DNA of 48,289 bases. Origin: Hyphomonadaceae bacterium. GTDB lineage: Bacteria; Pseudomonadota; Alphaproteobacteria; Caulobacterales; Aquidulcibacteraceae. A model generated the notes under the pieces. It saw nothing but the letters and a program-made list of their open reading frames with translations, did no database searches and had not been told where the DNA came from. Where the stretch lies: the NCBI GenBank assembly GCA_022843225.1, contig JALHOC010000003.1:1-48289 (forward strand). The letters are read 5' to 3'. The position numbers and the translations under genes were made by a program. This document shows, in pieces, positions 24,625 through 34,821 of the stretch (its first letter is position 1; each line of letters starts with the position of its first letter).

Positions 24625-26193
24625 CTATTCCGCAGCGTGCTTGGCCGCTTCTGCGCCATTGTCGCCGCGCCGCCAGCGCAATTTCGGCTGGCGCGCGGCC
24701 CGGGTGTCGTCCAAGCGGCGCATCGGCGCGAGCCTGGGCGCTTGCTTGAAGTGTTCGACATCACCCGCGTTCACCCGCTCGGCCAGAGCGATCATCACGT
24801 CGGCGAAGCGGTCGAGTTCGCGCTTGGGCTCGGTTTCGGTCGGCTCGATCAGCATGGCGCCGTGCACCACCAGCGGGAAGTATGTCGTGAACGGGTGATA
24901 GCCTTCGTCGAGCAAGGCTTTCGCCATGTCGATGGTCTCGACCCCCTTCGGCTTGATCGATGAATCGTCGAACAGCACTTCGTGCATGCACGGGGCATGT
25001 TCGTTCTTTGGGCCGCCGAACGGCGCGTTGAAATGCGGCTTCAAACGCGCCAGCAGATAATTGGCGTTCAAGACCGCGTCTTCCGCGACTTGCCGCAAGC
25101 CATCGCTGCCGTGGCTGAGCATGTACGTCAAAGCGCGCGTGAACATGCCCATCTGACCATGGAATGCGCACATGCGTCCGAATGGCTTGCGGCCCGTTCC
25201 GGCGAGTTCTGCTTCATGCTCAGCAAACACCAATTGGCGCACGCCGCCGGATTTCTCGATGACGATCTGCGGCAGCGGCGCGTATGGCGCGAGCGCGGCG
25301 GACAACACCGTCGGCCCGGCGCCTGGCCCGCCGCCGCCATGAGGCGTCGAGAACGTCTTGTGCAGATTGATATGCATGGCGTCGACGCCGAGATCGCCGG
25401 GGCGCACGCGACCGACGATGGCGTTGTAATTGGCGCCGTCGCAATAGAAGTAGCCGCCTGCTTCGTGGATAGCGTCGGCGATGCGTTTGATCTCCGGCTC
25501 GAACAGGCCGCACGTATTCGGGTTGGTCATCATGATGCCGGCCACATCGGACCCGAGCTTGGCCACCACGTCATCGAGATGTACGCGGCCGTCGTCGCGC
25601 GCGGGAATTTCATCGACGATGAAACCCGCCGCCACTGCGGTTGCGGGATTGGTGCCGTGCGCGCTTTCGGGCACCAGCACGCGCTTGCGTGTTTGCCCCT
25701 CGCCGCGCGCTTCCAACGCCGCCTTGATCGCGAGCATGCCGCACATCTCGCCATGCGCGCCGGCCTTCGGCGAGAGCGCCACCGCCGGCATGCCGCTCAA
25801 GGTGCAGAGCCAGTGCGCGAGCTCGTCCATCACTTCGAGCGCGCCTTGGATGGTGGCGGTCGGTTGCAAGGGATGGATATCGGCGAAGCCCTCGAAACGC
25901 GCGGTACGCTCATTGAGGCGCGGATTGTGCTTCATCGTGCACGAGCCGAGCGGGAAGAGCCCGAGATCGATGGCGTAGTTCTTCTGAGAGAGGCGCACGA
26001 AATGGCGCATGGTTTCGGGCTCGGAGAAGCCCGGGAGATCAAGCGCGGCTTTGCGCGCGAGCCCGCCGAGCTTGTTGGCCGTGCCTTTGGGGGCAGGCAG
26101 ATCGACGCCGGTCCCTGTGGCGTGACCGGTTTCAAAGATGAGCGGCTCCGCTTGCAACAAGCCGCGATTGCCGGAAGTCGTTTGAGTGATCAT
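24625..26193 (-). CDS. gcvPB: Glycine dehydrogenase (decarboxylating) subunit 2
   Basis: 522 residues. This is the C-terminal half of P-protein, encoded separately. It carries the pyridoxal-phosphate lysine in [20 protein letters not shown]. With GcvPA it decarboxylates glycine and loads the aminomethyl group on the lipoyl arm of GcvH. The start overlaps the gcvPA stop as ATGA. The last residues (about 490-522) are a basic tail that may be a genuine extension. Confidence 0.97.
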   Translation of the reverse strand: MITQTTSGNRGLLQAEPLIFETGHATGTGVDLPAPKGTANKLGGLARKAALDLPGFSEPETMRHFVRLSQKNYAIDLGLFPLGSCTMKHNPRLNERTARFEGFADIHPLQPTATIQGALEVMDELAHWLCTLSGMPAVALSPKAGAHGEMCGMLAIKAALEARGEGQTRKRVLVPESAHGTNPATAVAAGFIVDEIPARDDGRVHLDDVVAKLGSDVAGIMMTNPNTCGLFEPEIKRIADAIHEAGGYFYCDGANYNAIVGRVRPGDLGVDAMHINLHKTFSTPHGGGGPGAGPTVLSAALAPYAPLPQIVIEKSGGVRQLVFAEHEAELAGTGRKPFGRMCAFHGQMGMFTRALTYMLSHGSDGLRQVAEDAVLNANYLLARLKPHFNAPFGGPKNEHAPCMHEVLFDDSSIKPKGVETIDMAKALLDEGYHPFTTYFPLVVHGAMLIEPTETEPKRELDRFADVMIALAERVNAGDVEHFKQAPRLAPMRRLDDTRAARQPKLRWRRGDNGAEAAKHAAE

Positions 26194-27536
26194 TGCAGCA
26201 CAGCCTTCAACGCAGCAACGTACGCCGCGATATCCTTATCGGTGTTCATCTCCGTCGCGCAGGTAATCAGCAGATCATACATGCCCGCCTTCGGATTGAG
26301 CCGGCTCATGGCGACGCCGCCGATCACGCCTTTCTCGGCCAGCGCATCGACGACCTTTTGCGCATCGCCCGGCACGCGGATGGCGATCTCGTTGAAGAAG
26401 CGTTTGGTCAGCACCTCGACGCCCTTCACGCGCCCAAGCGCATCCGCCAGTTCAATCGCCCTCTCGTGATTGAGCGTTGCCAGTTGGCGTAAGCCCTGTT
26501 CGCCCAACAACGTCATGTGCACAGTCCAGGCGAGCTGGCACAAACCTGAATTGGTGCAAATGTTGCTGGTCGCCTTCTCGCGGCGGATGTGCTGTTCCCG
26601 GGTTGAGAGCGTCAGCACGAAGCCGCGCTTGCCGTCGGCGTCGAGCGTTTCGCCGCAGACGCGCCCGGGCATCTGGCGGATGAATTTCTCCTTGGTGGCG
26701 AACAGTCCGACATAAGGTCCGCCAAAGTTCAGCGCATTGCCAATCGATTGGCCCTCGCCGCAGACGATGTCGGCGCCCATCGCGCCGGGCGGCTCGATCA
26801 GGCCGAACGAGACGCACTCGGTGAAGGTCGCGACCATCAGGCTGCCCGCGCCGTGGGCCGCTTCGGCGATCTTGGTCAGATCGGTGATCGTGCCGAACAC
26901 GTTCGGCGATTGCACGATCACCGCCGCCACATCGGCGCTCAGATGCTTGCTCACCGCCGCTTCGTCATCAATGGCGGCCGGCAGCGCCACAACTTCGAGG
27001 CCAAGCGCTTCGCACGCGGTACGCGCGGTATCAATGTAGTGCGGGTGCACGCCGCCGGAGAAGATGATCTTCTTCCGCTTGGTGACGCGGGCGGCCATCA
27101 TCGCCGCTTCCGCGCACGCGGTGGAGCCATCGTACATCGAGGCGTTCGACACTTCCATGTCGAGCAATTGCGCGACCTGGCTCTGGAATTCATAAAGCGC
27201 CTGCAGCGTGCCCTGCGCGATTTCGGGCTGGTAGGGCGTGTAGGCGGTGAGGAATTCACTGCGCTGAATGATGTGATCGACCGTCGCCGGCACGTGATGG
27301 CGATAAGCGCCACCGCCGAGAAAGAACGCAGTGCGACCAGCTGGTGTGTTCTTCTCCGCGAGCCTTGCCATGTGGCGATGGACTTCAATCTCTCCCTGCT
27401 TCTTCGGCAGATCGACGAGGTCCTTCAGCAACGCGTGCTTCGGGACATCGACGAAGAGATCGTCGATCGACTTCGTGCCGATCAGCGACAGCATCTGCTG
27501 GCGATCTGTATTGGTGAGCGGAAGATAGCGCATCAA
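26190..27536 (-). CDS. gcvPA: Glycine dehydrogenase (decarboxylating) subunit 1
   Basis: 448 residues, the N-terminal half of the split P-protein ([30 protein letters not shown]). It pairs with GcvPB to form the active site of the two-subunit type of glycine decarboxylase found in many bacteria and archaea. The ATG overlaps the gcvH stop by 4 bases, so translation is coupled. Confidence 0.97.
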   Translation of the reverse strand: MMRYLPLTNTDRQQMLSLIGTKSIDDLFVDVPKHALLKDLVDLPKKQGEIEVHRHMARLAEKNTPAGRTAFFLGGGAYRHHVPATVDHIIQRSEFLTAYTPYQPEIAQGTLQALYEFQSQVAQLLDMEVSNASMYDGSTACAEAAMMAARVTKRKKIIFSGGVHPHYIDTARTACEALGLEVVALPAAIDDEAAVSKHLSADVAAVIVQSPNVFGTITDLTKIAEAAHGAGSLMVATFTECVSFGLIEPPGAMGADIVCGEGQSIGNALNFGGPYVGLFATKEKFIRQMPGRVCGETLDADGKRGFVLTLSTREQHIRREKATSNICTNSGLCQLAWTVHMTLLGEQGLRQLATLNHERAIELADALGRVKGVEVLTKRFFNEIAIRVPGDAQKVVDALAEKGVIGGVAMSRLNPKAGMYDLLITCATEMNTDKDIAAYVAALKAVLQ

Positions 27537-27907
27537 AGCCCCTTCACGTAATTGGCGTACGCGGCTTCATCCATCAGCGCGTCGAGTTCTGCCTTGTTCG
27601 AGGGGCGTATCTTCACGAACCAACCTTCGCCTTGCGGGCTATGATTGATGATTTCCCATTTTTCGTTCTTGATCGCGTCGTTGGCGCCGGCGATCACGCC
27701 AGAGATCGGCGCGTATACGTCGGACGCCGTCTTGGCGCTTTCGACCACAGCCATGTCCGCGCCCTGCGCAAACGTCGCGCCCTCGGCCGGCAGCTCCGCA
27801 TAAACGACATCGCCCAATTGCTCGGCGGCGTAGGTCGTGATGCCGACGACGGCGACATCGCCCTCCATCCGCACCCATTCGTGGTCCTTGGTGTAGCGTG
27901 TGGTCAT
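27533..27907 (-). CDS. gcvH: Glycine cleavage system H protein
   Basis: 124 residues from the ATG at 27907 ([16 protein letters not shown]). The lipoyl-carrying lysine is Lys59 in [14 protein letters not shown], with an Ala where most family members have Val. It shuttles the aminomethyl group between P-, T- and L-proteins. It follows gcvT by 4 bases and overlaps gcvPA. Confidence 0.97.
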   Translation of the reverse strand: MTTRYTKDHEWVRMEGDVAVVGITTYAAEQLGDVVYAELPAEGATFAQGADMAVVESAKTASDVYAPISGVIAGANDAIKNEKWEIINHSPQGEGWFVKIRPSNKAELDALMDEAAYANYVKGL

Positions 27908-27911
27908 GGCT

Positions 27912-29078
27912 TTAGCTTCCCTTCTTCGGGCGATGATATTTGTGGGGAACGAATGGCAGCGGCGTGATGGTCGCCGCACGCGGCACGCCGCGGATCATGA
28001 GATCAACGACGTGACCCGGTTCAGCATGCGCCGCCTCGACATAGCCCATCGAAATCGGTCCGTTCAGGGTCGGCGAGAATCCGCCGCTGGTGACGATGCC
28101 AATCTTCTTGCCGTCTTTGAAAATCTCGACGCCCTCGCGCGCGGGCGCACGATCATTGGGGCGGATGCCGACGCGCTTGCGCGCGGCGCCCAGATCGTAC
28201 TCACGCAAAATGCGCTTAGCGCCTGGAAAGTCTCCAGCCTCGCGGCGGCGCTTCTGAATGGTCCAGGCCAAATCCGCTTCGATCGGTGATGTGGTGGGAT
28301 CGAGTTCGTGCCCGTAGAGGCACAAGCCAGCTTCGAGCCGCAAACTGTCGCGCGCGCCAAGGCCAATGGGTTTCACTTCGGGATGCGCGAGCAGCGTTTC
28401 GGCGAGCACTGTCGCCTGCTCTGCGCGCACGAGAATCTCGTACCCGTCCTCACCGGTATAGCCAGAGCGCGTCACGGTGATGCGGCCAAACGCATCGAAG
28501 CGGCGCACATTCATGAAGCTCATGTCGGCAAGCGCGGGATCGATCACAGCGGCGGCGGCGTGATGCGCGCCCGGCCCCTGGAGCGCCAATAGGCAGCGAT
28601 CATCGGCGCGCACGAGATTGGCTTCGCCCTTCGTCGCGTCTTCGATCAGCGCCCAATCCTGATGCTTACAGCCAGCATTGACGACTATGTAGAGATCACC
28701 CGCCGCGCCCGGCTCAGCGGGGCGCGCGATCATAAGGTCGTCGAGGACGCCGCCCCCTTCGTTGAGCAACATGGTGTAGCGGACTTGGCCGGGCCTCAGG
28801 CCCTGAATGTCCGCGGGTACAAGCCGCTCGATCAGCGAGGCGATCTTCTTGTGCGCCGCCTCGCCCTCAAGCCCATGTCCCTTGGGCAGTGCAAAAAAGC
28901 ACGGCCCCATGTGGGAGACGTCAAACAGGCCCGCACGCGAACGGGTCCAGTTATGCTCTGGGATAAGGCCTTCGAATTGCAGCGGCATGTCGTAGCCGGC
29001 GAAATCGCCGAACTTCGAGGTGCGCGCTCGCCAGAGCGCGTCGAGCGGCAGCTTTTTCGGGGGTGCGGTTTCGGTCAT
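27912..29078 (-). CDS. gcvT: Aminomethyltransferase (glycine cleavage T protein)
   Basis: 388 residues. It transfers the one-carbon unit from the H-protein to tetrahydrofolate, making 5,10-methylene-THF and ammonia. Family blocks are clear: GLFDVSHMG, the folate-binding IADPALADMSFMNVR region, RSGYTGEDGYEILV and GLGARDSLRLEAGLCLYGHEL. It is first in the operon gcvT-gcvH-gcvPA-gcvPB and starts about 40 bases downstream of the second riboswitch aptamer. The ATG is at 29076-29078. Confidence 0.97.
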   Translation of the reverse strand: MTETAPPKKLPLDALWRARTSKFGDFAGYDMPLQFEGLIPEHNWTRSRAGLFDVSHMGPCFFALPKGHGLEGEAAHKKIASLIERLVPADIQGLRPGQVRYTMLLNEGGGVLDDLMIARPAEPGAAGDLYIVVNAGCKHQDWALIEDATKGEANLVRADDRCLLALQGPGAHHAAAAVIDPALADMSFMNVRRFDAFGRITVTRSGYTGEDGYEILVRAEQATVLAETLLAHPEVKPIGLGARDSLRLEAGLCLYGHELDPTTSPIEADLAWTIQKRRREAGDFPGAKRILREYDLGAARKRVGIRPNDRAPAREGVEIFKDGKKIGIVTSGGFSPTLNGPISMGYVEAAHAEPGHVVDLMIRGVPRAATITPLPFVPHKYHRPKKGS

Positions 29079-29094
29079 GTCGATCCCAGGTACG

Positions 29095-29118
29095 CGTGGC
29101 GCGTGCCTTCCGGCACGC
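29095..29118 (-). terminator. Hairpin between the glycine riboswitch and gcvT (expression platform candidate)
   Basis: GCGTGCC (29101-29107) pairs with GGCACGC (29112-29118) around the tetraloop TTCC (read on the plus strand), between the second aptamer and the gcvT start. The loop on the RNA strand reads GGAA. There is no U-tract, so control could be at translation rather than by intrinsic termination. Confidence 0.4.
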
Positions 29119-29119
29119 C

Positions 29120-29290
29120 GCCCCCGCTGTCCCTGGCGCCTGAGAGATTTACTCCTTCGGCGGCCGCGCGCTTTTCAGCCGCGACGCTATCCAGCGTGTC
29201 CATCCCCCCGCGGTCCGGTTCCCTGAGAGTTTCCGGGGCGGTTGCTCCTTCGGGGGCGGCTTTTGTTGGGCCGCTCTCTCCCACGGGGTT
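29120..29290 (-). promoter_or_regulatory. Tandem glycine riboswitch
   Basis: Two glycine aptamers lie head to tail upstream of gcvT. On the RNA strand the first (29290-29221) runs from GGGAGAGAG through CCGAAGGAGCAA to ACTCTCAGGG. The second (about 29218-29120) contains GGAUGGACACGCUGGAUAGC, then GCCGAAGGAGUAAA and CUCUCAGG. Both carry the conserved 'CGAAGGAG' and 'CUCUCAGG' cores. The two-aptamer arrangement is typical of the class, which turns on gcv genes at high glycine. Confidence 0.95.
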
Positions 29291-29374
29291 CGTTTGTCTG
29301 GCCGAAACGAGGCGACTCAGCGTCGGCCCATCCCGTTGGGCCGGAACCTGGGGCGACGCCCCGCCAGAGTCAAT

Positions 29375-30145
29375 TCACGTCCAGTCGATCACAGCCTCGC
29401 CCCTGAGGATTGCATCGGTTTCGGGTGTGTATTTGGCGCCGGAGGCATCGTGGAGGTCGAGTCCGCGCAACAGCCGCAGCGGCGCCCGCGAGCCCTTCCG
29501 CGCCCGGACCAATACCCGCTTGGCTGGTGCGTCCGCGCGCGGCCGCACGGGCAATATCTCTATCCCGCCCAGCCGCCCCTCCAGCGCCGCCAGGATATCA
29601 GGCAGTTTCGCGGCGCGGTGAATCAAAGTGAGCGCAGCGCCCCCCGTGAGGCGATCCGCCAGCGCCGCGACCCAACGATCAATTGGTTCCTCGGCGATGT
29701 ACGCGTGACGGCGCGCCACTGCAGGCGCGCGGCCTTCTCCTTCGTTGTCAAATGGCGGATTAGCGAACACGCCATCGAAGACGCCCCAATTCGCGTCGCG
29801 TGAGAGCGCGTCGCCTGTCACGATTTCCACGCGCGCCGACATCGCGTTGAGGGCGACATTTTCGCGCGCGAGCGCCGCGATGTTCTGATCGCGTTCGATT
29901 CCGACGATCGTCGTGTTCGCGCTCCGTGCAAGCACGGCGATCATCGCCGCGCCGACCCCGCAACCCGCTTCCATGAGACGTACGCAGGGCGGCGCTTCAA
30001 CTGCGGCGGCCAGAAGCAGCGTATCAGCGTTGACGCGATAGCCGCTGACGGGCTGGCGCACACGGATGCGGCCGCCCAAGATCGCGTCTTCGGTTAGATC
30101 GATATCGTTCACGTGCGACCCATGCGCGCGTCCGGCGTCCTTCAC
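29375..30145 (-). CDS. TrmN6-like tRNA adenine N6-methyltransferase
   Basis: 256 residues. A Rossmann-fold SAM-dependent methyltransferase with AdoMet loop LMEAGCGVGAAMIAVLA and the amino-methylase motif NPPF (in FANPPFDNEG). The family (TrmN6/YfiC) methylates N6 of adenine at position 37 of tRNA-Val. GTG at 30145 or at 30112 (in front of NDIDLTEDAILGGRI) may be the start, and the shorter form looks more like the family. It is divergent from the prenyl synthase. Confidence 0.88.
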   Translation of the reverse strand: MKDAGRAHGSHVNDIDLTEDAILGGRIRVRQPVSGYRVNADTLLLAAAVEAPPCVRLMEAGCGVGAAMIAVLARSANTTIVGIERDQNIAALARENVALNAMSARVEIVTGDALSRDANWGVFDGVFANPPFDNEGEGRAPAVARRHAYIAEEPIDRWVAALADRLTGGAALTLIHRAAKLPDILAALEGRLGGIEILPVRPRADAPAKRVLVRARKGSRAPLRLLRGLDLHDASGAKYTPETDAILRGEAVIDWT

Positions 30146-30206
30146 TTGACCGCCGCGCGCCCTGTCAGCATCACTTGCCGCACGCAGAGGTCAAGCGGAG
30201 GCCCCA

Positions 30207-31223
30207 TTGGGACCGGCGGTTGGAAAACCCAAGAGCCAAAGCCCGGGACCAAACGCGGTCGATCGGTTGAGCACGCTCTTGGCCGAAGACCTCGCCGCTG
30301 TCGATGCGCTGATCCACCAGCATATGGCAAGCCCGGTCGGCGTCATTCCCAACCTCGCATCGTATCTGATCGATGCCGGCGGCAAACGCATTCGACCCCT
30401 GATCACGCTCGCATCGGCTCGGCTTCTCGGGGGCGGCGGCGACGCGCCGCGCAAATTGGCCGCCGCCGTCGAATTCATTCACTCAGCGACGCTGCTGCAT
30501 GATGACGTCGTGGACATGTCGGCGCTGCGGCGCGGCAAGGCCTCGGCCAATCTGGTCTGGAGCAATTCCGCGAGCGTGCTGGTCGGCGATTTCCTGTTCG
30601 CGCGCTCATTCAACCTAATGGTGGAGACCGGCGATATCCAGGTGCTGGATATTCTCGCACGCGCCGCCAGCATCATTGCCGAGGGCGAAGTCATGCAGCT
30701 GGCGGCGGCCAACGACGCCGACACAACCCGCGAGCGATACATGGCGATCGTTGAAGCCAAGACTGCGGCGCTGTTCGCAGCTGCGGCGAAAGCCGGCGCG
30801 GTGGCGGCCGGTCGCCCTGGCGTTGAGGCTGCCGCGCTCGAAACCTTCGGCCGCGAACTGGGCTTGGCGTTTCAACTCGTCGATGACGCGCTCGATTACG
30901 GGGGCCTCGCCGCCACCATGGGAAAGAACGCAGGAGATGATTTCCGCGACGGCAAAATCACGTTGCCGGTGGTGTTCGCGCGCGATGCTGGCGACGAGGG
31001 CGAACGCGCCTTCTGGCGCCGGGTGATGAGCGGCGAACGCACGGACGATGATTTTCACCGCGCCGTCGCACTCTTGACGCGCCGCAACGCGATTGCGCAA
31101 ACATTCGATGCCGCGCGCGCGCATGCGGCGGCGGCGGCCACAGCACTTACGTCCTTGCCCGCCAACGCCTATACGGAGGCGCTCGCCGAGCTCACGGACT
31201 TCGTGGTCGAGCGCGCGCACTAA
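30207..31223 (+). CDS. ispB: Polyprenyl (octaprenyl-type) diphosphate synthase
   Basis: 338 residues. Chain elongation for ubiquinone side chains. The first aspartate-rich motif is LLHDDVVDMS and the second is LVDDALDYGG, in which the usual Ile is Ala. KRIRP, GDFLFARS and GKITLPV blocks are also present. The TTG at 30207 with GCGGAGG upstream is the best start, though a later TTG at 30267 also fits. Chain length cannot be read safely. Upstream ETF-QO and ispE in this window also connect to quinone and isoprenoid metabolism. Confidence 0.92.
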   Translation: MGPAVGKPKSQSPGPNAVDRLSTLLAEDLAAVDALIHQHMASPVGVIPNLASYLIDAGGKRIRPLITLASARLLGGGGDAPRKLAAAVEFIHSATLLHDDVVDMSALRRGKASANLVWSNSASVLVGDFLFARSFNLMVETGDIQVLDILARAASIIAEGEVMQLAAANDADTTRERYMAIVEAKTAALFAAAAKAGAVAAGRPGVEAAALETFGRELGLAFQLVDDALDYGGLAATMGKNAGDDFRDGKITLPVVFARDAGDEGERAFWRRVMSGERTDDDFHRAVALLTRRNAIAQTFDAARAHAAAAATALTSLPANAYTEALAELTDFVVERAH

Positions 31224-31224
31224 G

Positions 31225-32271
31225 TCAGGGCTTGAGATAACCGCGCGGGACGGCCCATGCGCGCATAAACGCAGAAATAATGATCGAAAGCGCGGCCAAG
31301 CTCGCCAGCGCAATCCAGGGCGCTGCGGGATCGGGATCGCCCGCGACCATGTACGCAATGCCCCCACACGCCGCCATCGCCGCCCAATACGCCAGCGCCG
31401 CGCGCCAATGCCCCGGCCAAGCGCGCAAGGCGATCTGGTACAAATGCTCGTCATGCGCCACCAGCAGCGACCTGCCCCGCTGCGCTCGCCAGAGCAGCGT
31501 CAGGAGCGCATCCGCCAAGAGCGGGAAAAACACGATTGGCGGTACGAAGGGCGACACGCCGCCGCGCGTGATGAGGAGCAGCGAGATCATCCCTGCCAAA
31601 GCCGCAACAAACAGCGCCCCGGAATCGCCGGCAAAGATATGGCCGTCGGGAAAATTCCATACCAGAAAGCCAAGTAGCGCCGCCATCGCGGCCAACGCGA
31701 TCGCTAGCGCCAAGGGAATATCAACCGCCTGCGCAAGCGCGGCCAGCGCGCCGAAGCCGATCAGCATCGCCCCCATCGCCAAACCGTTCGCACCGTCCAT
31801 GAAGTTGACGCCATTGATCAAGGTGAACAGCCATAATCCGCAGCCAATCAAGCCCACCGCGAGTGGCAACCGCAGCGTCAGGTTCTGCGTCAACGGGAGG
31901 TCTTGTACGACGCCAGTGATGAACGCGCCAAGTAGGCATATCACGCAGAACAAAACGAACTTCAGCGACGCGCTGAGGTGGCGCGTGTCATCCACGAAGC
32001 CTATGAGCAGCAGCGTTGCCGACAGCACCGTGACCGAAACCACAAGAGCCAAATCAGCGCGCAGGCTTGGCGACGCCGCGACCACAAGCGCGAGCCCGAC
32101 GACGACGCCCAGCCCAATGCCAAGGCCGCCGCTGGTGGGGGTGGGCTTGCGATGGGCTTTGCGTTCCTCGGTGGGTTTATCGCGCGGGCCTGTGGCGATC
32201 AACGCGCGGCACGCGATCAGGCTTGCGACAAACGCAAGCGCCACGCCCCAACCGAGAGCTTCAAAACTCAC
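31225..32271 (-). CDS. WecA/MraY-like undecaprenyl-phosphate sugar-phosphate transferase
   Basis: 348 residues, multi-pass membrane protein of glycosyltransferase family 4. Motifs: RKAHRKPTPTSGGLGIGLG near the N-terminus, the aspartates in GFVDDTRHLS, NGVNFMDGANGLA, FAGDSGALF and HDEHLYQIAL (the usual HRDH is HDEH here). It should attach a sugar phosphate to undecaprenyl phosphate as the first step of a surface polysaccharide. It stands 46 bases after ispE and is probably the last gene of that unit. Confidence 0.88.
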   Translation of the reverse strand: MSFEALGWGVALAFVASLIACRALIATGPRDKPTEERKAHRKPTPTSGGLGIGLGVVVGLALVVAASPSLRADLALVVSVTVLSATLLLIGFVDDTRHLSASLKFVLFCVICLLGAFITGVVQDLPLTQNLTLRLPLAVGLIGCGLWLFTLINGVNFMDGANGLAMGAMLIGFGALAALAQAVDIPLALAIALAAMAALLGFLVWNFPDGHIFAGDSGALFVAALAGMISLLLITRGGVSPFVPPIVFFPLLADALLTLLWRAQRGRSLLVAHDEHLYQIALRAWPGHWRAALAYWAAMAACGGIAYMVAGDPDPAAPWIALASLAALSIIISAFMRAWAVPRGYLKP

Positions 32272-32317
32272 TAGTCACCTCGCGCCCGAGAGCGCTACAT
32301 CCCGGGTTACCGGTGGG

Positions 32318-33172
32318 TCAAGCGAGGGTTGTCGCGCGCACCCACCAATGCGGCCGCGTTGCCACCAAATCGGACGCCAACGCCTTTGCGCCCGCGTTTG
32401 AGCCAACGAGCGCGAACATGGTCGCGCCGCTGCCCGAGAGCCCCGCATAGATGACGCGTGCGTCACTCTTGAGCGCGTGCTCCATAGCGTCCAACTCGGG
32501 CATCAACGCCCGCGCGGGCTTGGCGAGGTCATTGCCGCGCGCGCGCGCGAACGCGACCATCTCGGTCGCGGACGCCATGGTGGGTGGCGGCCTTTCAGCG
32601 AAGCCCCTGCCAAGCGCCATCTCATCGAAGCGTCGGAACACCGCGCCTGTCGACAAGGGCTGCACCGCGTTCACCAGCACTGCCGCCACTGACGGCGTTT
32701 CGATGGCGGCCAGATTATCACCGATGCCGCTCATCCACGCCGCGCGAGCGTCAATACAGACCGGCACGTCGGCACCAAGCTCCCGCGACAGCGCCCGCAG
32801 CTCCGATGGCTCCAAGTTCAATGCCCAAAGCCGATTGAGCGCCTTCAGCGCCGCAGCCGCATCGGAAGACCCCCCGCCAATGCCTGCGGCAACGGGGAGG
32901 TTCTTCTCCAAAGTCAGCGCCGCAGCGCTGGTTACGCCCGCATGTGCGGCCAGCACACGCGCCGCCCGTACGATCAGATTCTCACCTTCAAGGTTCGCGG
33001 CAAAAGGCCCGCTTACATCGAGCGACACGTCCTCGGCCGGGCGCGCTTCCACCCAATCGCCGACATCGGCGAACATCACCAAGCTCTGCAGCGGATGATA
33101 GCCATCCGCGCGCGGCGCGCCGACCTCAAGCGTGAGATTGATCTTCGCCGGCGCGAAGACGCGAACGCTCAT
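32318..33172 (-). CDS. ispE: 4-diphosphocytidyl-2-C-methyl-D-erythritol kinase
   Basis: 284 residues of the GHMP kinase family; the fourth enzyme of the MEP pathway. The N-terminal APAKINLTLEVG and the ATP-binding LPVAAGIGGGSSDAAAAL are diagnostic. The ATG overlaps the stop of the upstream TPR lipoprotein gene in an ATGA, so an isoprenoid enzyme is translated with TPR proteins here. Confidence 0.96.
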   Translation of the reverse strand: MSVRVFAPAKINLTLEVGAPRADGYHPLQSLVMFADVGDWVEARPAEDVSLDVSGPFAANLEGENLIVRAARVLAAHAGVTSAAALTLEKNLPVAAGIGGGSSDAAAALKALNRLWALNLEPSELRALSRELGADVPVCIDARAAWMSGIGDNLAAIETPSVAAVLVNAVQPLSTGAVFRRFDEMALGRGFAERPPPTMASATEMVAFARARGNDLAKPARALMPELDAMEHALKSDARVIYAGLSGSGATMFALVGSNAGAKALASDLVATRPHWWVRATTLA

Positions 33173-34821
33173 CGGGTGGCGGCCTGGCGCGGTGGCTCGG
33201 GCGGCAAGCCGTTGGCCAGTTTCTCTTGCACGGCGGCGAGGTTCTCAGGCCCCAAGTCCAGCGCGCGCTGCCATTGATAACGCGCCTCGATGCGACGCCC
33301 CAGCCGCCAATAGACATCGCCCAAATGTTCGTTCAGCGTCGCGTCAGCGGGCTCGAGCTGCAGCGCATGCTCGATCAGATCGCGCGCTTGCGCGTAATTC
33401 CCGAGGCGAAAATGCGCCCAGCCCAGGCTGTCGATGATCGCCCCTGAATTCGGGCGCAGCGCAACGGCGCGCTCGATGAGAGCTAGCCCCTCTTGCAGCC
33501 GCTCGCCGCGATCAACCCAGCCATAGCCGAGATAATTCATCACATCCGGCTGCTCGGGCGACAGCTCCAGCGCACGCAGAAAATCTGCCTCCGCCTGCGG
33601 CCAACGCCCCAGCCGCTCGCGCGCCGCACCACGCGCGAACAGCAGACGCCAATCGTTAGGCGTGCGGTCGAAGAGCTGGTCGTAGATCGACTCCGCCTCG
33701 CCGTACTGGCCGAGTCCGCGGTGCAAATCCGCCAGGGTTCTCAAACCACGCACGTCGCCGCCTGCCGCCTGCGCGCGCGCCAAGCTCAGCGCCTCCGCAT
33801 CACGACCGGCATCGTGCAAGATCCAAACCTCCAAGCGCCGCGCCGCGCCGGCATAGTCGGACGCGGCGTCGATAGCGGCTGTCATCGCCAACGCTTCCTC
33901 GGCGCCGCCGCGCGCCGACAAAGCCTGCGCGAAGAGAAGGCGCGACGCATCTGCATCGGGGTCAAGCAGCAGCGACAACGTCAACGTCGAAAATCCGTTC
34001 GTGGCATCGGCTTCCTGCAGGAAGATCGCGCCAAGGCCGTAGAGCGCCGCCGATGCGCCGCGCGCGGGCGTCAGCGCTTCGGGCGCGGCGTCCTGGCCGG
34101 CCTCAAGGCGCGCGCGCGCGATCTGAAGCGCTGGGTGTTGTCCATTTTGCCCTAGACTAAGCAATTCCAGCGCTTGCGCGCGCTCGCCGCGCCGCACCAG
34201 CAGGTCGGCATGGCGGACAATGGCTTGCGGCAACATCAGGCCGCCTTGCGCTGCGGTTTGATACGCCGCCAATGCCGCCTCATCGCGCCCAGCATAGTCG
34301 AGCGCCATCGCCTGCTGATAACTGAACACGGCCCCGTACGGACGGACCGAGGCGAGAGGCCCCAAGTCCATCAGCACATCATCGACGCGGCCCTGACCCG
34401 TATTCGCCCAGATGCGCAGCATGCCGCCAATCAAAGCCTCGCCCGCAGCGCCTTCCATGTTTTCGAGCGCGGCTTCGGCGGCGCTCCAACGTTGACTTTC
34501 CAGCGCCTCAGCGGCGCGCACCAGATTGGCGTAGCCCGGCGCATCTTCTCGCGGAACGCGGCGCACGGCTTGGCGCACGTTTGCGATATCGCCCGCAATA
34601 AGCGCCGTCGCCAGTGCAGCTTCCGCGAACACAGCGCTTTCCGGCGCGCGCGCAAGCGCTTGCGCGTAGCGATCAGCGGCCACTTGATGATCTTGCCGCG
34701 CGTTTGCCACACGGCCCACCAGAAAATCAGCGTAGGACGATGCCGTTCGCGGCGGCGCGCTCGCACAGCCCGCGATCACCAACACCGCCGCGATCAGCGA
34801 ACCGCTCGTCCAAGGCCTCAC
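33169..34821 (-). CDS. TPR lipoprotein
   Basis: 550 residues. The N-terminus has a lipoprotein signal with lipobox VIAGC (Cys19), followed by TPR repeats through to the C-terminus (for example ALELSPEQPDVMNYLGYGW, SLGWAHFRLGNYAQARDLIEHAL, HLGDVYWRLGRRIEARYQWQRAL). Such proteins are outer-membrane or periplasmic scaffolds in alphaproteobacteria. It is related to the adjacent 640-residue gene, especially in the last 80 residues, and overlaps it by 4 bases. No function is assigned. Confidence 0.85.
   Translation of the reverse strand: MRPWTSGSLIAAVLVIAGCASAPPRTASSYADFLVGRVANARQDHQVAADRYAQALARAPESAVFAEAALATALIAGDIANVRQAVRRVPREDAPGYANLVRAAEALESQRWSAAEAALENMEGAAGEALIGGMLRIWANTGQGRVDDVLMDLGPLASVRPYGAVFSYQQAMALDYAGRDEAALAAYQTAAQGGLMLPQAIVRHADLLVRRGERAQALELLSLGQNGQHPALQIARARLEAGQDAAPEALTPARGASAALYGLGAIFLQEADATNGFSTLTLSLLLDPDADASRLLFAQALSARGGAEEALAMTAAIDAASDYAGAARRLEVWILHDAGRDAEALSLARAQAAGGDVRGLRTLADLHRGLGQYGEAESIYDQLFDRTPNDWRLLFARGAARERLGRWPQAEADFLRALELSPEQPDVMNYLGYGWVDRGERLQEGLALIERAVALRPNSGAIIDSLGWAHFRLGNYAQARDLIEHALQLEPADATLNEHLGDVYWRLGRRIEARYQWQRALDLGPENLAAVQEKLANGLPPEPPRQAATR

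Noticed and set aside
24982-26469. 495-residue plus-strand frame over gcvPB
   Set aside because: Long only because it is the reverse of a high-GC gene; no family features.
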